Both the position numbers and the translations under genes were made by a program. Shown in pieces: positions 1 to 6,282 of a stretch of 6,743 nucleotides of DNA. The notes beneath the pieces were generated by a model. It saw nothing but the letters and a program-made list of their open reading frames with translations, was not told the origin of the DNA and did not search any database. The stretch comes from Bacteroidetes bacterium QS_8_64_10 (GTDB lineage: Bacteria; Bacteroidota; Rhodothermia; Rhodothermales; Salinibacteraceae), in the NCBI GenBank assembly GCA_003022505.1, contig PXTQ01000054.1:1-6743 (forward strand). Reading direction: 5' to 3'. Every line of letters starts with the position of its first letter. Positions within the stretch are counted from its first letter, which is position 1.

Positions 1-2343
1 GGCGGCGGCGTGGTGGTCATCGACCGCGAGGGCCGGGTCGTTCAGATGCTGAGTCAGGAAACGGGACTGCCGGGCAATTACGTCACGTCCGTGCATCCGG
101 GCCGGCAGGGGGGGCTGTGGATGACGTTCGGCAACAGCGGGCTGGCGCGCGCCGACCTGCGCCCGCAGCTTTCTCGCTTCGACGAACGGCTGGGACTGGA
201 AGGTATCGTCTACGACATCCAGCGTTACGAGGGCACGTTGTACGTAGCAACGGGAACGGGCGTGTACCGGCTGGAGCGCAACGAGCTGGTGCCGATGCAA
301 CAGCGGCGCGCTTCGTTCGAGCGCGTCCCCAGCGTCTTCCAGGCGTGGGACCTGAACGGCACACCGCACGGTCTGATGGCGGCGAGCGAGCGAGGCGTCT
401 ATCTGATCGAAGGAAAGGAGGCGCGGAAGGTGATCGAAACGCCGGTTTATAGCTTAGGAGAGTCCGACCCTTTTGAGGGGCGAATCTATGCGGGTACGCA
501 AAACGGACTTATGCTGCTGGAAAAGCAGCGTAGCGGATGGAGGTTGCAGTCTATAAAGAACGTAGACTTCGGAATACGTTCGTTCGTTGAAAAGGATGAC
601 GGAACAATCTGGGCGAGCAACGAACAGGAACACGTGCTCCGGGTTCGTTTCTCTGACGAGCGTGACCGCAGCCCAAAGATAGCGCGTTTCGACTCGAGTG
701 ATGGACTTCCACGCGGTGGAGTAGCCGTTGCTTTAATCGAAAACAATTTACTTTTCTACACTTCAAAGTCCGGAATCTACCGCGCCCGTCAGGGGCCAGG
801 TGAAAAGGTGACGTTCGCGCCGGATACGACGCTCCAGCCTGCGGGCCGTACGGACACAACCTCGGCGCTCCTGGCGCTCGCCGGAGACGCCAACGACAAC
901 GTCTGGATGATCTACCGAAATCGCGTCGAGATTGCGGCCCGGCAGCCCGGCGGCGGCTACAACCACGTCACCCCGCCGTCGCTTCGCTTTTCTCGCGGCA
1001 CCACGCAGGCGTACATTGAGAACGGCATGACGGCGTGGATCAGCGACGGCGACGAGTTGCTGCGCTACCAGCCGCGCGGCGGCGAGGTGTCGCAGCCGGC
1101 GGGTTTTCCCGTGCTCATCCGCCGGGTGAAGGTCGTGGGCGACGGCGAGGTGGTGTACGGCGGCAATGAAAGCGCCGCCGCGCCCTCCGGCGGGGAGCAG
1201 GCGACCACGGAGCTGCCGTACGCGCACAACAGCCTGCAATTTTCGTTTACCGCGCCCAACTATCGGGAGACCGTCCAGAACGAGTACCAGTACCGGCTAA
1301 AGGGGGAGGACGACTCGTGGTCCGACTGGACGGTCCGCCCGCGGAAGACCTACGCGAGCCTGGGGCCGGGGCGCTATCGGTTCGAGGTGCGCGCCCGCAA
1401 CGACCGCGCCGCGACGGTGAGCACGGCCGGCTATGCGTTTCGCATCCTACCGCCCTGGTACCGCACGTGGGCGGCGTACGCGACGTACCTGGCGGCGCTC
1501 GTGTTGCTGGGCGTGGGCTACTGGCGCTACCGGAAGTTGCTGGCGGCGAGCCGCCGGGCCGAGGAACGCGCCCGCGAGCTAAAACGCGAGCGCAAGCTGA
1601 GCAAGCGACTGCAAGAGGCCAACACGCGCCTCGAAGAAGCCAACCAGCTCAAGGAGGAACTGCTGGCGAACACGTCGCATGAACTGCGCACGCCGCTGAC
1701 GTCGATTCGAGGCTTCGCCGAGGTGCTCAAAGAGGAGCTTCCGGAAGAGCATCACGAGTTCCTGGGCTACATCGAGTCGAACACGAATCGTCTTATCCAG
1801 ACGGTCGATTCGCTGATGAGCCTCGCCAAGCTGCGTGCCGGCGTCGTGGAGGCGGACCAAGAACGGGTGGAGCTGGGCGAGCAGGCCGAAGAGGTCGTCA
1901 CGTTGCTGCGCCCGCTGGCCGAGGAGAAGGATATCAACCTGCGCCTCGACAAAGATTCCGGCGTGTGCGTCTCCGGAGATCCGCAACACGTGCACCAGAT
2001 CCTGAACAACCTCGTCGGCAACGCCATCAAGTTTACGGAGGAGGGAGGCGTGGCGGTAAGCGTGGAGCACGCCGGCGAAGAGGCCGTCCTGAAGGTGCGC
2101 GACAGCGGCGTCGGTATCAGCGAGGAGTTCATGCCGCATCTGTTTGAGGACTTCGAGCAGGAGTCGAGCGGGCTGACGCGCTCTCACGAAGGCAGCGGGC
2201 TGGGCCTGAGCATCACGTCGCGTCTGGTGAATCTGATGGACGGGGCGATCAACGTGGAGAGCGCAAAAGGCGAAGGAAGCGTCTTTACCGTCACGTTCCC
2301 GGCGGATGAGGTGACGGAGCAAGCAGAGGTCAGCGCTTCTTGA
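1..2343 (+). CDS. Sensor histidine kinase with propeller and Y_Y_Y sensor region (5' partial)
   Basis: Membrane histidine kinase of a two-component system: an extracytoplasmic sensor drives autophosphorylation of a cytoplasmic histidine. The frame is open to the window edge; the first possible start is a GTG at 10, but the true start and any signal peptide probably lie upstream. Numbering from that GTG, residues 1 to about 390 are degenerate Reg_prop beta-propeller repeats (for example GLPGNYVTSV, GGLWMTFGNSG, DGTIWAS). A Y_Y_Y domain spans about 407-478, one transmembrane helix about 487-507, and a charged coiled coil about 510-552. HisKA follows with phospho-acceptor His557 in SHELRTPL. HATPase_c has an N box near 665-673 (NNLVGNAIKF), G1 DSGVGIS from 698 and G2 GSGLGLSI from 728. 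It ends soon after, with no receiver or DNA-binding domain, so it needs a separate response regulator, which is not in this window. Codons around 445-777 are much less GC-biased than the rest. The ligand is unknown. Confidence 0.95.
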   Translation, partial: GGGVVVIDREGRVVQMLSQETGLPGNYVTSVHPGRQGGLWMTFGNSGLARADLRPQLSRFDERLGLEGIVYDIQRYEGTLYVATGTGVYRLERNELVPMQQRRASFERVPSVFQAWDLNGTPHGLMAASERGVYLIEGKEARKVIETPVYSLGESDPFEGRIYAGTQNGLMLLEKQRSGWRLQSIKNVDFGIRSFVEKDDGTIWASNEQEHVLRVRFSDERDRSPKIARFDSSDGLPRGGVAVALIENNLLFYTSKSGIYRARQGPGEKVTFAPDTTLQPAGRTDTTSALLALAGDANDNVWMIYRNRVEIAARQPGGGYNHVTPPSLRFSRGTTQAYIENGMTAWISDGDELLRYQPRGGEVSQPAGFPVLIRRVKVVGDGEVVYGGNESAAAPSGGEQATTELPYAHNSLQFSFTAPNYRETVQNEYQYRLKGEDDSWSDWTVRPRKTYASLGPGRYRFEVRARNDRAATVSTAGYAFRILPPWYRTWAAYATYLAALVLLGVGYWRYRKLLAASRRAEERARELKRERKLSKRLQEANTRLEEANQLKEELLANTSHELRTPLTSIRGFAEVLKEELPEEHHEFLGYIESNTNRLIQTVDSLMSLAKLRAGVVEADQERVELGEQAEEVVTLLRPLAEEKDINLRLDKDSGVCVSGDPQHVHQILNNLVGNAIKFTEEGGVAVSVEHAGEEAVLKVRDSGVGISEEFMPHLFEDFEQESSGLTRSHEGSGLGLSITSRLVNLMDGAINVESAKGEGSVFTVTFPADEVTEQAEVSAS

Positions 2344-3001
2344 GGGCGAGCGTGAGACCGTCGGCAATGGGCACCATGCTGACGCGAACGCGCTCGTCGC
2401 CTGCGATCTTGCGGTTGAGCGCGTCGATGGCGCGCGTGCTCTCGTCATCGGGGGGCGGATCGGTGACGTTGCCGCCCCGGAACATATTGTCGAGGGCGAT
2501 GAGGCCGCCGGGCCGCACGAGGTCCAGCGAGCGCTCGTAGTAGGCGTCGTAGCTCGTCTTGTCGGCGTCGATGAAAGCGAAGTCGAACGACCCGGCCTGA
2601 TCGTCGTCCAGCAACTCATTCAGTGTATCGAGGGCCGGGGCGATGCGCAGATCGATCTTATCCGCGACGTCGGTCTCCCGCCAGTAGCGCCGTGCGACTT
2701 GCGTGTATTCTTCGCTCACGTCGCACGCCACGAGTTGCGCGTCGTCCGTGTCGGGGAGCGTGCGGGCTACGGCGAGGGCGCTGTACCCGGTGAACGTGCC
2801 GATCTCCAGTGTGCGGCGCGCGCCCAGCATTCGCACGAGGAGCGCCATGAACTGCCCTTGTTCCGGTGCGATCTGCATGTTCGATTTCGGATGCCGGGCC
2901 GTTTCCTCGCGGAGGCGTCGCATCACGTCCGGCTCGCACGTGCCGTGTTCGAGCAGATAGGCGTGCAGCGCGTCGGAGAGGCCGAGGGATTGGTTCGACA
3001 T
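2330..3001 (-). CDS. Class I SAM-dependent O-methyltransferase (CCoAOMT-like, methyltransferase family 3)
   Basis: A 223-residue cytosolic enzyme that should transfer a methyl group from S-adenosylmethionine to a hydroxyl, typically of a catechol-like substrate, using a divalent metal. Residues 39-54 hold the family's KSNMQIAPEQGQ segment. The SAM-binding loop is LEIGTFTGYSALA at 65-77, and an acidic residue after strand 2 is in ACDVSEE (Asp94). The metal-binding set of the family is present: Asp145 in FIDADK, then Asp171-Asn172 in ALDNMF. The length is normal for the bacterial family (about 215-225). The start is the ATG at 3001; no Shine-Dalgarno is visible, and a heptamer repeat begins five bases upstream of the ATG. 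The 3' end overlaps the stop of the convergent kinase by 14 bases. trmB lies 199 bases upstream on the same strand. The substrate cannot be told from sequence; bacterial members are often broad-specificity or orphan enzymes. Confidence 0.93.
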   Translation of the reverse strand: MSNQSLGLSDALHAYLLEHGTCEPDVMRRLREETARHPKSNMQIAPEQGQFMALLVRMLGARRTLEIGTFTGYSALAVARTLPDTDDAQLVACDVSEEYTQVARRYWRETDVADKIDLRIAPALDTLNELLDDDQAGSFDFAFIDADKTSYDAYYERSLDLVRPGGLIALDNMFRGGNVTDPPPDDESTRAIDALNRKIAGDERVRVSMVPIADGLTLALKKR

Positions 3002-3006
3002 GATTT

Positions 3007-3041
3007 ATCGGTTGGCGGTTATCGGTTGACGGTTTGTCGGT
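3007..3041 (+). repeat. Heptamer array, core CGGTT
   Basis: Four consecutive 7-base units are seen: atcggtt, ggcggtt, atcggtt, gacggtt (3007-3034), followed by a weaker tgtcggt. The array begins five bases upstream of the O-methyltransferase ATG, so it occupies the position where a ribosome binding site would sit, and none is visible there. It runs directly into the 9-base array that follows. Function is unknown. Confidence 0.75.
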
Positions 3042-3102
3042 CTATCAGGTCTGTCAGGTCCAGCAGGTCACACGTTCATCAAGTCAAGCACGTCTCTCAA
3101 AT
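3042..3102 (+). repeat. Degenerate 9-base array, core CANGT (left arm)
   Basis: Units ending in a CANGT-like core follow each other: ctatcaggt, ctgtcaggt, ccagcaggt (3042-3068, exact 9-base period), then cacacgtt, catcaagt (8 bases each), caagcacgt and ctctcaaat (9 each). The unit recurs in inverted orientation at 3126-3179. Together they fill the 199-base gap between trmB and the O-methyltransferase gene, in which I see no coding sequence. Confidence 0.72.
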
Positions 3103-3125
3103 CCAAACGGAACGCTCCGGCTCGA

Positions 3126-3179
3126 GCGACGTGACGGACGTGAAAGACCTGACAGACTTTACGAACGTACTCGACTTGA
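3126..3179 (-). repeat. Degenerate 9-base array, core CANGT (right arm, inverted)
   Basis: Six consecutive 9-base units read on the + strand as gcgacgtga, cggacgtga, aagacctga, cagacttta, cgaacgtac, tcgacttga, consensus NNGACNTGA. On the - strand this gives the same CANGT-type core as the left arm. A perfect 12-bp inverted repeat links the arms: 3049-3060 pairs with 3146-3157, with 85 bases between. The array ends 21 bases before the trmB stop codon. It could fold in RNA, but no U-tract typical of an intrinsic terminator follows the paired segments. Confidence 0.72.
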
Positions 3180-3200
3180 AAAACGCAAAACGCGACGACG

Positions 3201-4154
3201 CTAATACAAGGCCTCTTCCACCGTCAGACCGCGTTCGCAGAGCCACGCGGTCACGCAGTCGACGGCCTCGCTTGTGCCCTCGGTAGAAAGCGCATCGCCG
3301 AACGGCTTCAGCCCCACGAAGACGCCGTTTTCGCTGGGCCGCGCCTCGATGAGCACCTTCTGCCGGAGGTGTTCTTCTTCAACGAGGGTCAGAAACAGGT
3401 AGGTCGTTTCATTAACGGCTCGGTAAGCGTTCAGGACCACGACCGTGCCGCCGTCGAACTGGCGCACGATCTTCTCAAACTCGGCCAGATCGGGCAGGTC
3501 GCCCTGTAAGATGGCGTGGTGCATCGGCGTCGGCTCGATGACGGGCGGAAACGAGAAGGGGGGCACGTTTTCAGAAAAAAAGGCCACGTGGCGAATCGTC
3601 CTGTCCTGATCCTGCCAGCGGCGCGCGTACTTGGTGCCGAGCGCGGCGTGGGGCGGCGGCGTGAAGCGCATTCGGTAGAGGTCAGTGGATCGGGCTGCGC
3701 GCACGGCGGAACGGAAGTAGCGCTCGTGGTCGGTCGTGAGGTGGAGCGCGCCGCTCGCGGAGGCGAGGCGGCTTGCGAGCAACCGGAAGAACGGAGCGCG
3801 CAGGAGCCGCCGGTCGCGGTGTTTCTTCTTGGGCCACGGACTCGGAAAGTTGGCGTAGACGCGGTGCAGGCTCCCTGGCGGCAGTACGTCGCGCGCGACG
3901 AAGCGCCCGTCGCCCCGGAACAGGCGCACGTTGCGCGCTCCGGCCCTTCGGAGCCGCTTGAAGGCGCGCGTCATGGATCCGCCCGACAGCTCGACGCCGA
4001 GCACGTTCCACGCCGGGCGCGCCTCGGCCAGGTGCGTCAGGAAGCGCCCGCCGCCGAAACCGACTTCGAGCGCGAGCGGTGCCTCGCGGCCAAACAGCCG
4101 CGCCGGGTCGTCCGGCAGTGCTGCCAGATCGCCGGGCTTTAAGATCAAGTTCAC
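3201..4154 (-). CDS. trmB: tRNA (guanine-N7-)-methyltransferase with C-terminal extension
   Basis: SAM-dependent enzyme forming 7-methylguanosine in tRNA, usually at position 46 of the variable loop. The protein has 317 residues. The SAM loop is LEVGFGGGRFL at 29-39, an acidic ribose-binding position is Glu55 in LGVEL, GDGR is at 81-84, and the TrmB signature NFPSPWPKKKH is at 102-112 (compare FPDPW.K..H in other members). TDHERY is at 141-146 and TKYARRW at 174-180. The catalytic core ends near residue 195; about 120 more residues follow (PPFSFPPVIEP to the end) that E. coli TrmB (about 240 residues) lacks. Some thermophile TrmBs also carry long C-terminal extensions. The start is a GTG at 4154; the frame is open back to a stop at 4227-4229 but has no other ATG, GTG or TTG there. 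A TTG at 4148 is the only near alternative. The GTG overlaps a short-period repeat and no Shine-Dalgarno is visible. Confidence 0.93.
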   Translation of the reverse strand: MNLILKPGDLAALPDDPARLFGREAPLALEVGFGGGRFLTHLAEARPAWNVLGVELSGGSMTRAFKRLRRAGARNVRLFRGDGRFVARDVLPPGSLHRVYANFPSPWPKKKHRDRRLLRAPFFRLLASRLASASGALHLTTDHERYFRSAVRAARSTDLYRMRFTPPPHAALGTKYARRWQDQDRTIRHVAFFSENVPPFSFPPVIEPTPMHHAILQGDLPDLAEFEKIVRQFDGGTVVVLNAYRAVNETTYLFLTLVEEEHLRQKVLIEARPSENGVFVGLKPFGDALSTEGTSEAVDCVTAWLCERGLTVEEALY

Positions 4155-4185
4155 AGGTTGGCAAGTTGCAGGTAGGTTAGCAGTT
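4153..4185 (+). repeat. CANGT array with 7/8-base spacing, overlapping the trmB start
   Basis: Units acaggtt (4153-4159), ggcaagtt (4160-4167) and gcaggt (4168-4173) are followed by the decayed units aggtt and agcagtt. The first 21 bases are identical to 5932-5952. The left end shares two bases with the trmB GTG start codon. Confidence 0.78.
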
Positions 4186-4188
4186 CCC

Positions 4189-4219
4189 GCTGGAAGTTCC
4201 GCTTTGCTCCACTTCCAGC
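4189..4219. other. Perfect 9-bp inverted repeat (hairpin) between glutamate dehydrogenase and trmB
   Basis: gctggaagt at 4189-4197 pairs with acttccagc at 4211-4219 across a 13-base loop. No T-run follows on either strand, so it does not look like a standard intrinsic terminator. In - strand transcripts it would lie about 35 bases before the trmB start, so it could be part of a trmB leader, or it may be chance. The rest of the 4155-4370 gap shows no gene. Confidence 0.45.
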
Positions 4220-4348
4220 TACAACCTCACCATCACGCCTTTGACGTTCAAAAAGCGCTGGAGGAGCGGCGGCACCCCCGTAGCCGCGTATGCTACTCCG
4301 CAGGACGGAATGCGCAACGAAAGCCCAGCAACCTGCTCACGGCTCAAT

Positions 4349-4366
4349 AACTTGAAACCTGCAACC
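4349..4366 (-). repeat. CANGT repeat pair, inverted relative to the 4153 copy
   Basis: On the - strand this reads ggttgcaggtttcaagtt, that is the units gcaggtt and tcaagtt, the same unit type as at 4153-4185 but in opposite orientation. It lies four bases past the stop codon of glutamate dehydrogenase (4371-4373). The two copies therefore bracket the gap between this gene and trmB. Confidence 0.6.
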
Positions 4367-4370
4367 AGCT

Positions 4371-5864
4371 TTACGGGAAGATTCCCATCTCCTTATACGA
4401 AGTCGTGATCTTATTGATGGCGCTGATGAAGGCGGCGGTGCGCAGGTCCACGTCGTGGCGCTCCCGCAGAACGCGGATCTCGCGGTAGGCCCCGATCATC
4501 GTCTCCTCCAGTCCGGATTCCACGAGATCCGTCTCGCTGCCCCCGGCGGCCACCTCGTCGATAACGCCGGGATCGAACTTCTCGCCCGTCACGTCTTCCA
4601 CGGCTCGCATCATGCGCTCGAAGCTGTTCTGCTCGAAGCGCTTGGACATGCGCCCGAAGCGCACGTGTGAGAGGTTGCGCAGCCACTCGAAGTACGAGAC
4701 CGTCACGCCGCCCGCGTTCAGAAACACGTCGGGGATGACCATCGCGCCGCGCTCGTTGATGATCCGGTCGGCGGCGGTCGTGAGGGGGCCGTTCGCGCCC
4801 TCGGCGATGATCTTCGCCTTCACGTCGGGTGCGTTCTCTTTCGTGATGACGCCTTCCAGCGCGGCAGGCACCAGGATGTCGCACTCCTGGATGAGCACCT
4901 CGGCGGGGTCCTCGAAGTTCTCGGCGTCTCCGTAGCCCAAAATCGAGTCGTTCTGCTCGCGGTGGCTTACCACGTCCACCACGTCGAGGCCGTCGGGGTC
5001 GTAGATCGCGCCCTCGATCTCGGCGAAGCCGACGGGCACCGCGCCGTGCTCCTGCAGAATCGCAGCGGCGTGGTAGCCCACGTTGCCGAGGCCCTGCACG
5101 ATGAACGTCTTGCCCTCGACGCCCGGCTCCAGGTCGAGTGCCTCCATGTCGTCCTCGAAGCTGCACGCCTCGCGGATGCCGAAGTAGATGCCGCGCCCCG
5201 TGGCCTCGGTGCGCCCGCGCACGCCGCCCTGCCCGACGGGTTTGCCCGTGACGCAGGCCAAGGCGTCGAGGTTGTTGGACGGGTTGTTGGAGGTCAGACT
5301 GTTGTACGTATCCAGAATCCAGGTCATCTCCTCCGCCCCCGTGCCGTAGTCTGGTGCGGGCACGTCCACGCCCGGTCCGATCATGTTCTTGCGCGTCAGC
5401 TCGAACGTGTAACGTCGCGTGGCGCGCTGGATCTCGGCATGCGAAAACTCGCGTCGGTCGATCATGAGGCCGCCCTTGCCGCCGCCGAAGGGCACGTCTA
5501 CGATGGCGCACTTGTAGGTCATGAGCGCCGCGAGTGCCATCACCTCCTCTTCGTTGACGCTCATGGCGTAGCGGATGCCGCCCTTGACGGGCAGCTTGTG
5601 GTGACTGTGCTCGGCGCGGTAGGCCTTGACGACCTCGATGCCGCCGTCGTCGCGCTCGATGGGGAATTGCGTGTTGTAGGTGCTGTTGCACACCCTGATC
5701 TGATCCAGCAGGCCCTTCGAGTGGCTCGTGTGCGCCGCCGCCTTGTCGAACATGTGCTCGACCTGTTCGAGAAAGGTTTCCTGCGTGACTTCTTCCGCAG
5801 CGCCCGATTCGCTCGCGGTGCTGTCGTGCCGAGATTTGTCCGATTCGGAGTCGATAACTTGCAT
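4371..5864 (-). CDS. gdhA: Glutamate dehydrogenase (Glu/Leu/Phe/Val dehydrogenase family)
   Basis: Cytosolic enzyme interconverting glutamate and 2-oxoglutarate plus ammonium with NAD(P)(H), linking nitrogen and carbon metabolism. With the ATG at 5864 the protein has 497 residues. The substrate-binding KGGIRY is at 94-99, the catalytic-lysine segment VPFGGGKGG at 124-132 (Lys130), GPGVDVPAPDYGTG at 163-176 with the conserved Asp172, GRTEATGRG at 217-225, the Rossmann motif GLGNVG at 258-263, and NAGGVTVSYFEW at 383-394. The length and motifs fit hexameric glutamate dehydrogenase rather than the shorter leucine or valine enzymes. Glu282 (FAEIEG), near the end of the second Rossmann strand, hints at NAD preference, an inference only. 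The first 30 residues are a polar, poorly conserved extension. The ATG at 5882 (MEALFTMQV) is an alternative start; 5864 is preferred for a GGAAG 11 bases upstream. The frame stays open to a TTG at 6167, but that stretch covers repeats and does not look coding. The symbol is family-level. Confidence 0.95.
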   Translation of the reverse strand: MQVIDSESDKSRHDSTASESGAAEEVTQETFLEQVEHMFDKAAAHTSHSKGLLDQIRVCNSTYNTQFPIERDDGGIEVVKAYRAEHSHHKLPVKGGIRYAMSVNEEEVMALAALMTYKCAIVDVPFGGGKGGLMIDRREFSHAEIQRATRRYTFELTRKNMIGPGVDVPAPDYGTGAEEMTWILDTYNSLTSNNPSNNLDALACVTGKPVGQGGVRGRTEATGRGIYFGIREACSFEDDMEALDLEPGVEGKTFIVQGLGNVGYHAAAILQEHGAVPVGFAEIEGAIYDPDGLDVVDVVSHREQNDSILGYGDAENFEDPAEVLIQECDILVPAALEGVITKENAPDVKAKIIAEGANGPLTTAADRIINERGAMVIPDVFLNAGGVTVSYFEWLRNLSHVRFGRMSKRFEQNSFERMMRAVEDVTGEKFDPGVIDEVAAGGSETDLVESGLEETMIGAYREIRVLRERHDVDLRTAAFISAINKITTSYKEMGIFP

Positions 5865-5931
5865 GGTAAAAAGCGCTTCCATTATGATTGAAAAAGAGAA
5901 GTGAACCGCCCTTCCAGGTAGTTTCGAGTTG

Positions 5932-5953
5932 ACAGGTTGGCAAGTTGCAGGTT
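5932..5953 (+). repeat. CANGT array with 7/8-base spacing, upstream of glutamate dehydrogenase
   Basis: Units acaggtt, ggcaagtt and gcaggtt (7, 8 and 7 bases). Bases 5932-5952 are identical to 4153-4173, about 1.8 kb away in the same orientation, so the two copies bracket the glutamate dehydrogenase gene. It lies about 70 bases upstream of that gene's ATG. Confidence 0.78.
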
Positions 5954-6091
5954 GAGAGTAGCCCTGGCGCTCTTTTCGAGCGGATTCAGCGTGCTGCAAA
6001 CCCCAATGTTCAGCTCGATAAGATAAGAACGCGAATCCGGATCGGAAAGAGGAACGCGCCTCGCAGCAATTACGGTTGCGTAAAGTCGTAA

Positions 6092-6127
6092 AACGTGCAA
6101 CGTTCAAACGTGGAACGCGCAACGCCA
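6092..6127 (+). repeat. Heptamer array, core AACGT
   Basis: Five adjacent units: aacgtgc, aacgttc, aaacgtgg, aacgcgc, aacgcca (spacing 7, 7, 8, 7). The unit differs from the CANGT arrays but the period is the same. It lies in the non-coding gap upstream of both glutamate dehydrogenase and the transporter remnant. Confidence 0.65.
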
Positions 6128-6282
6128 AAATTTCACGCGAGGGAAACGAGCGGGGACGTCGCGGCAATTGACGAGCACGTCTTTATCTCCGATGTTGGAA
6201 GCGCGTGCAATGCTTCCGGCGTGTCGTGCGTTCCTTGCGCGCGTCGGCTCCTTCGTTTTCGTCACAAGTACCCGCCGCGTTT

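Larger units (their letters stand above)
5865..6282. other. Non-coding divergent gap between glutamate dehydrogenase and the transporter remnant
   Basis: About 420 bases separate the glutamate dehydrogenase start from the transporter remnant, which points the other way, so promoters for both should lie here. I looked for sigma-70-like TTGACA/TATAAT pairs and for the Bacteroidota TTTG/TAnnTTTG pair on both strands and found none convincing. The gap holds two short-period repeats (5932-5953 and 6092-6127). No tRNA, riboswitch or small gene is recognisable. Confidence 0.5.

Noticed and set aside
1579..2619. Long - strand open frame (346 codons) opposite the kinase and running into the methyltransferase gene
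   Set aside because: It is antisense to the HisKA/HATPase domains and out of frame with the methyltransferase. No recognisable motif is present.
3007..3179. CRISPR array
   Set aside because: The units are only 7-9 bases, degenerate and without unique spacers, and there are no cas genes in the window.
4189..4219. Intrinsic terminator for glutamate dehydrogenase
   Set aside because: The 9-bp hairpin is perfect but lacks a T-tract on either strand and lies about 150 bases past the stop codon, so I list it only as an inverted repeat.
4962..5891. Long open frame (309 codons) on the + strand opposite glutamate dehydrogenase
   Set aside because: It lies antisense to a gene with clear catalytic motifs, its protein is a low-complexity Val/Ala/Asp/His-rich string, and it looks like a codon-bias shadow of GC-rich coding sequence.
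6061..6130. Possible - strand promoter for glutamate dehydrogenase (TTGCAC / TTTACG-like elements)
   Set aside because: No pairing at 16-18 bases gives a convincing -10 element, and the matches fall inside the heptamer array, where such strings recur by construction.
5883..6167. N-terminal extension of glutamate dehydrogenase to a TTG at 6167
   Set aside because: The added 95 residues have no family similarity that I recognise, cross a short-period repeat and would need a TTG start; ATG codons at 5864 or 5882 fit the family better.
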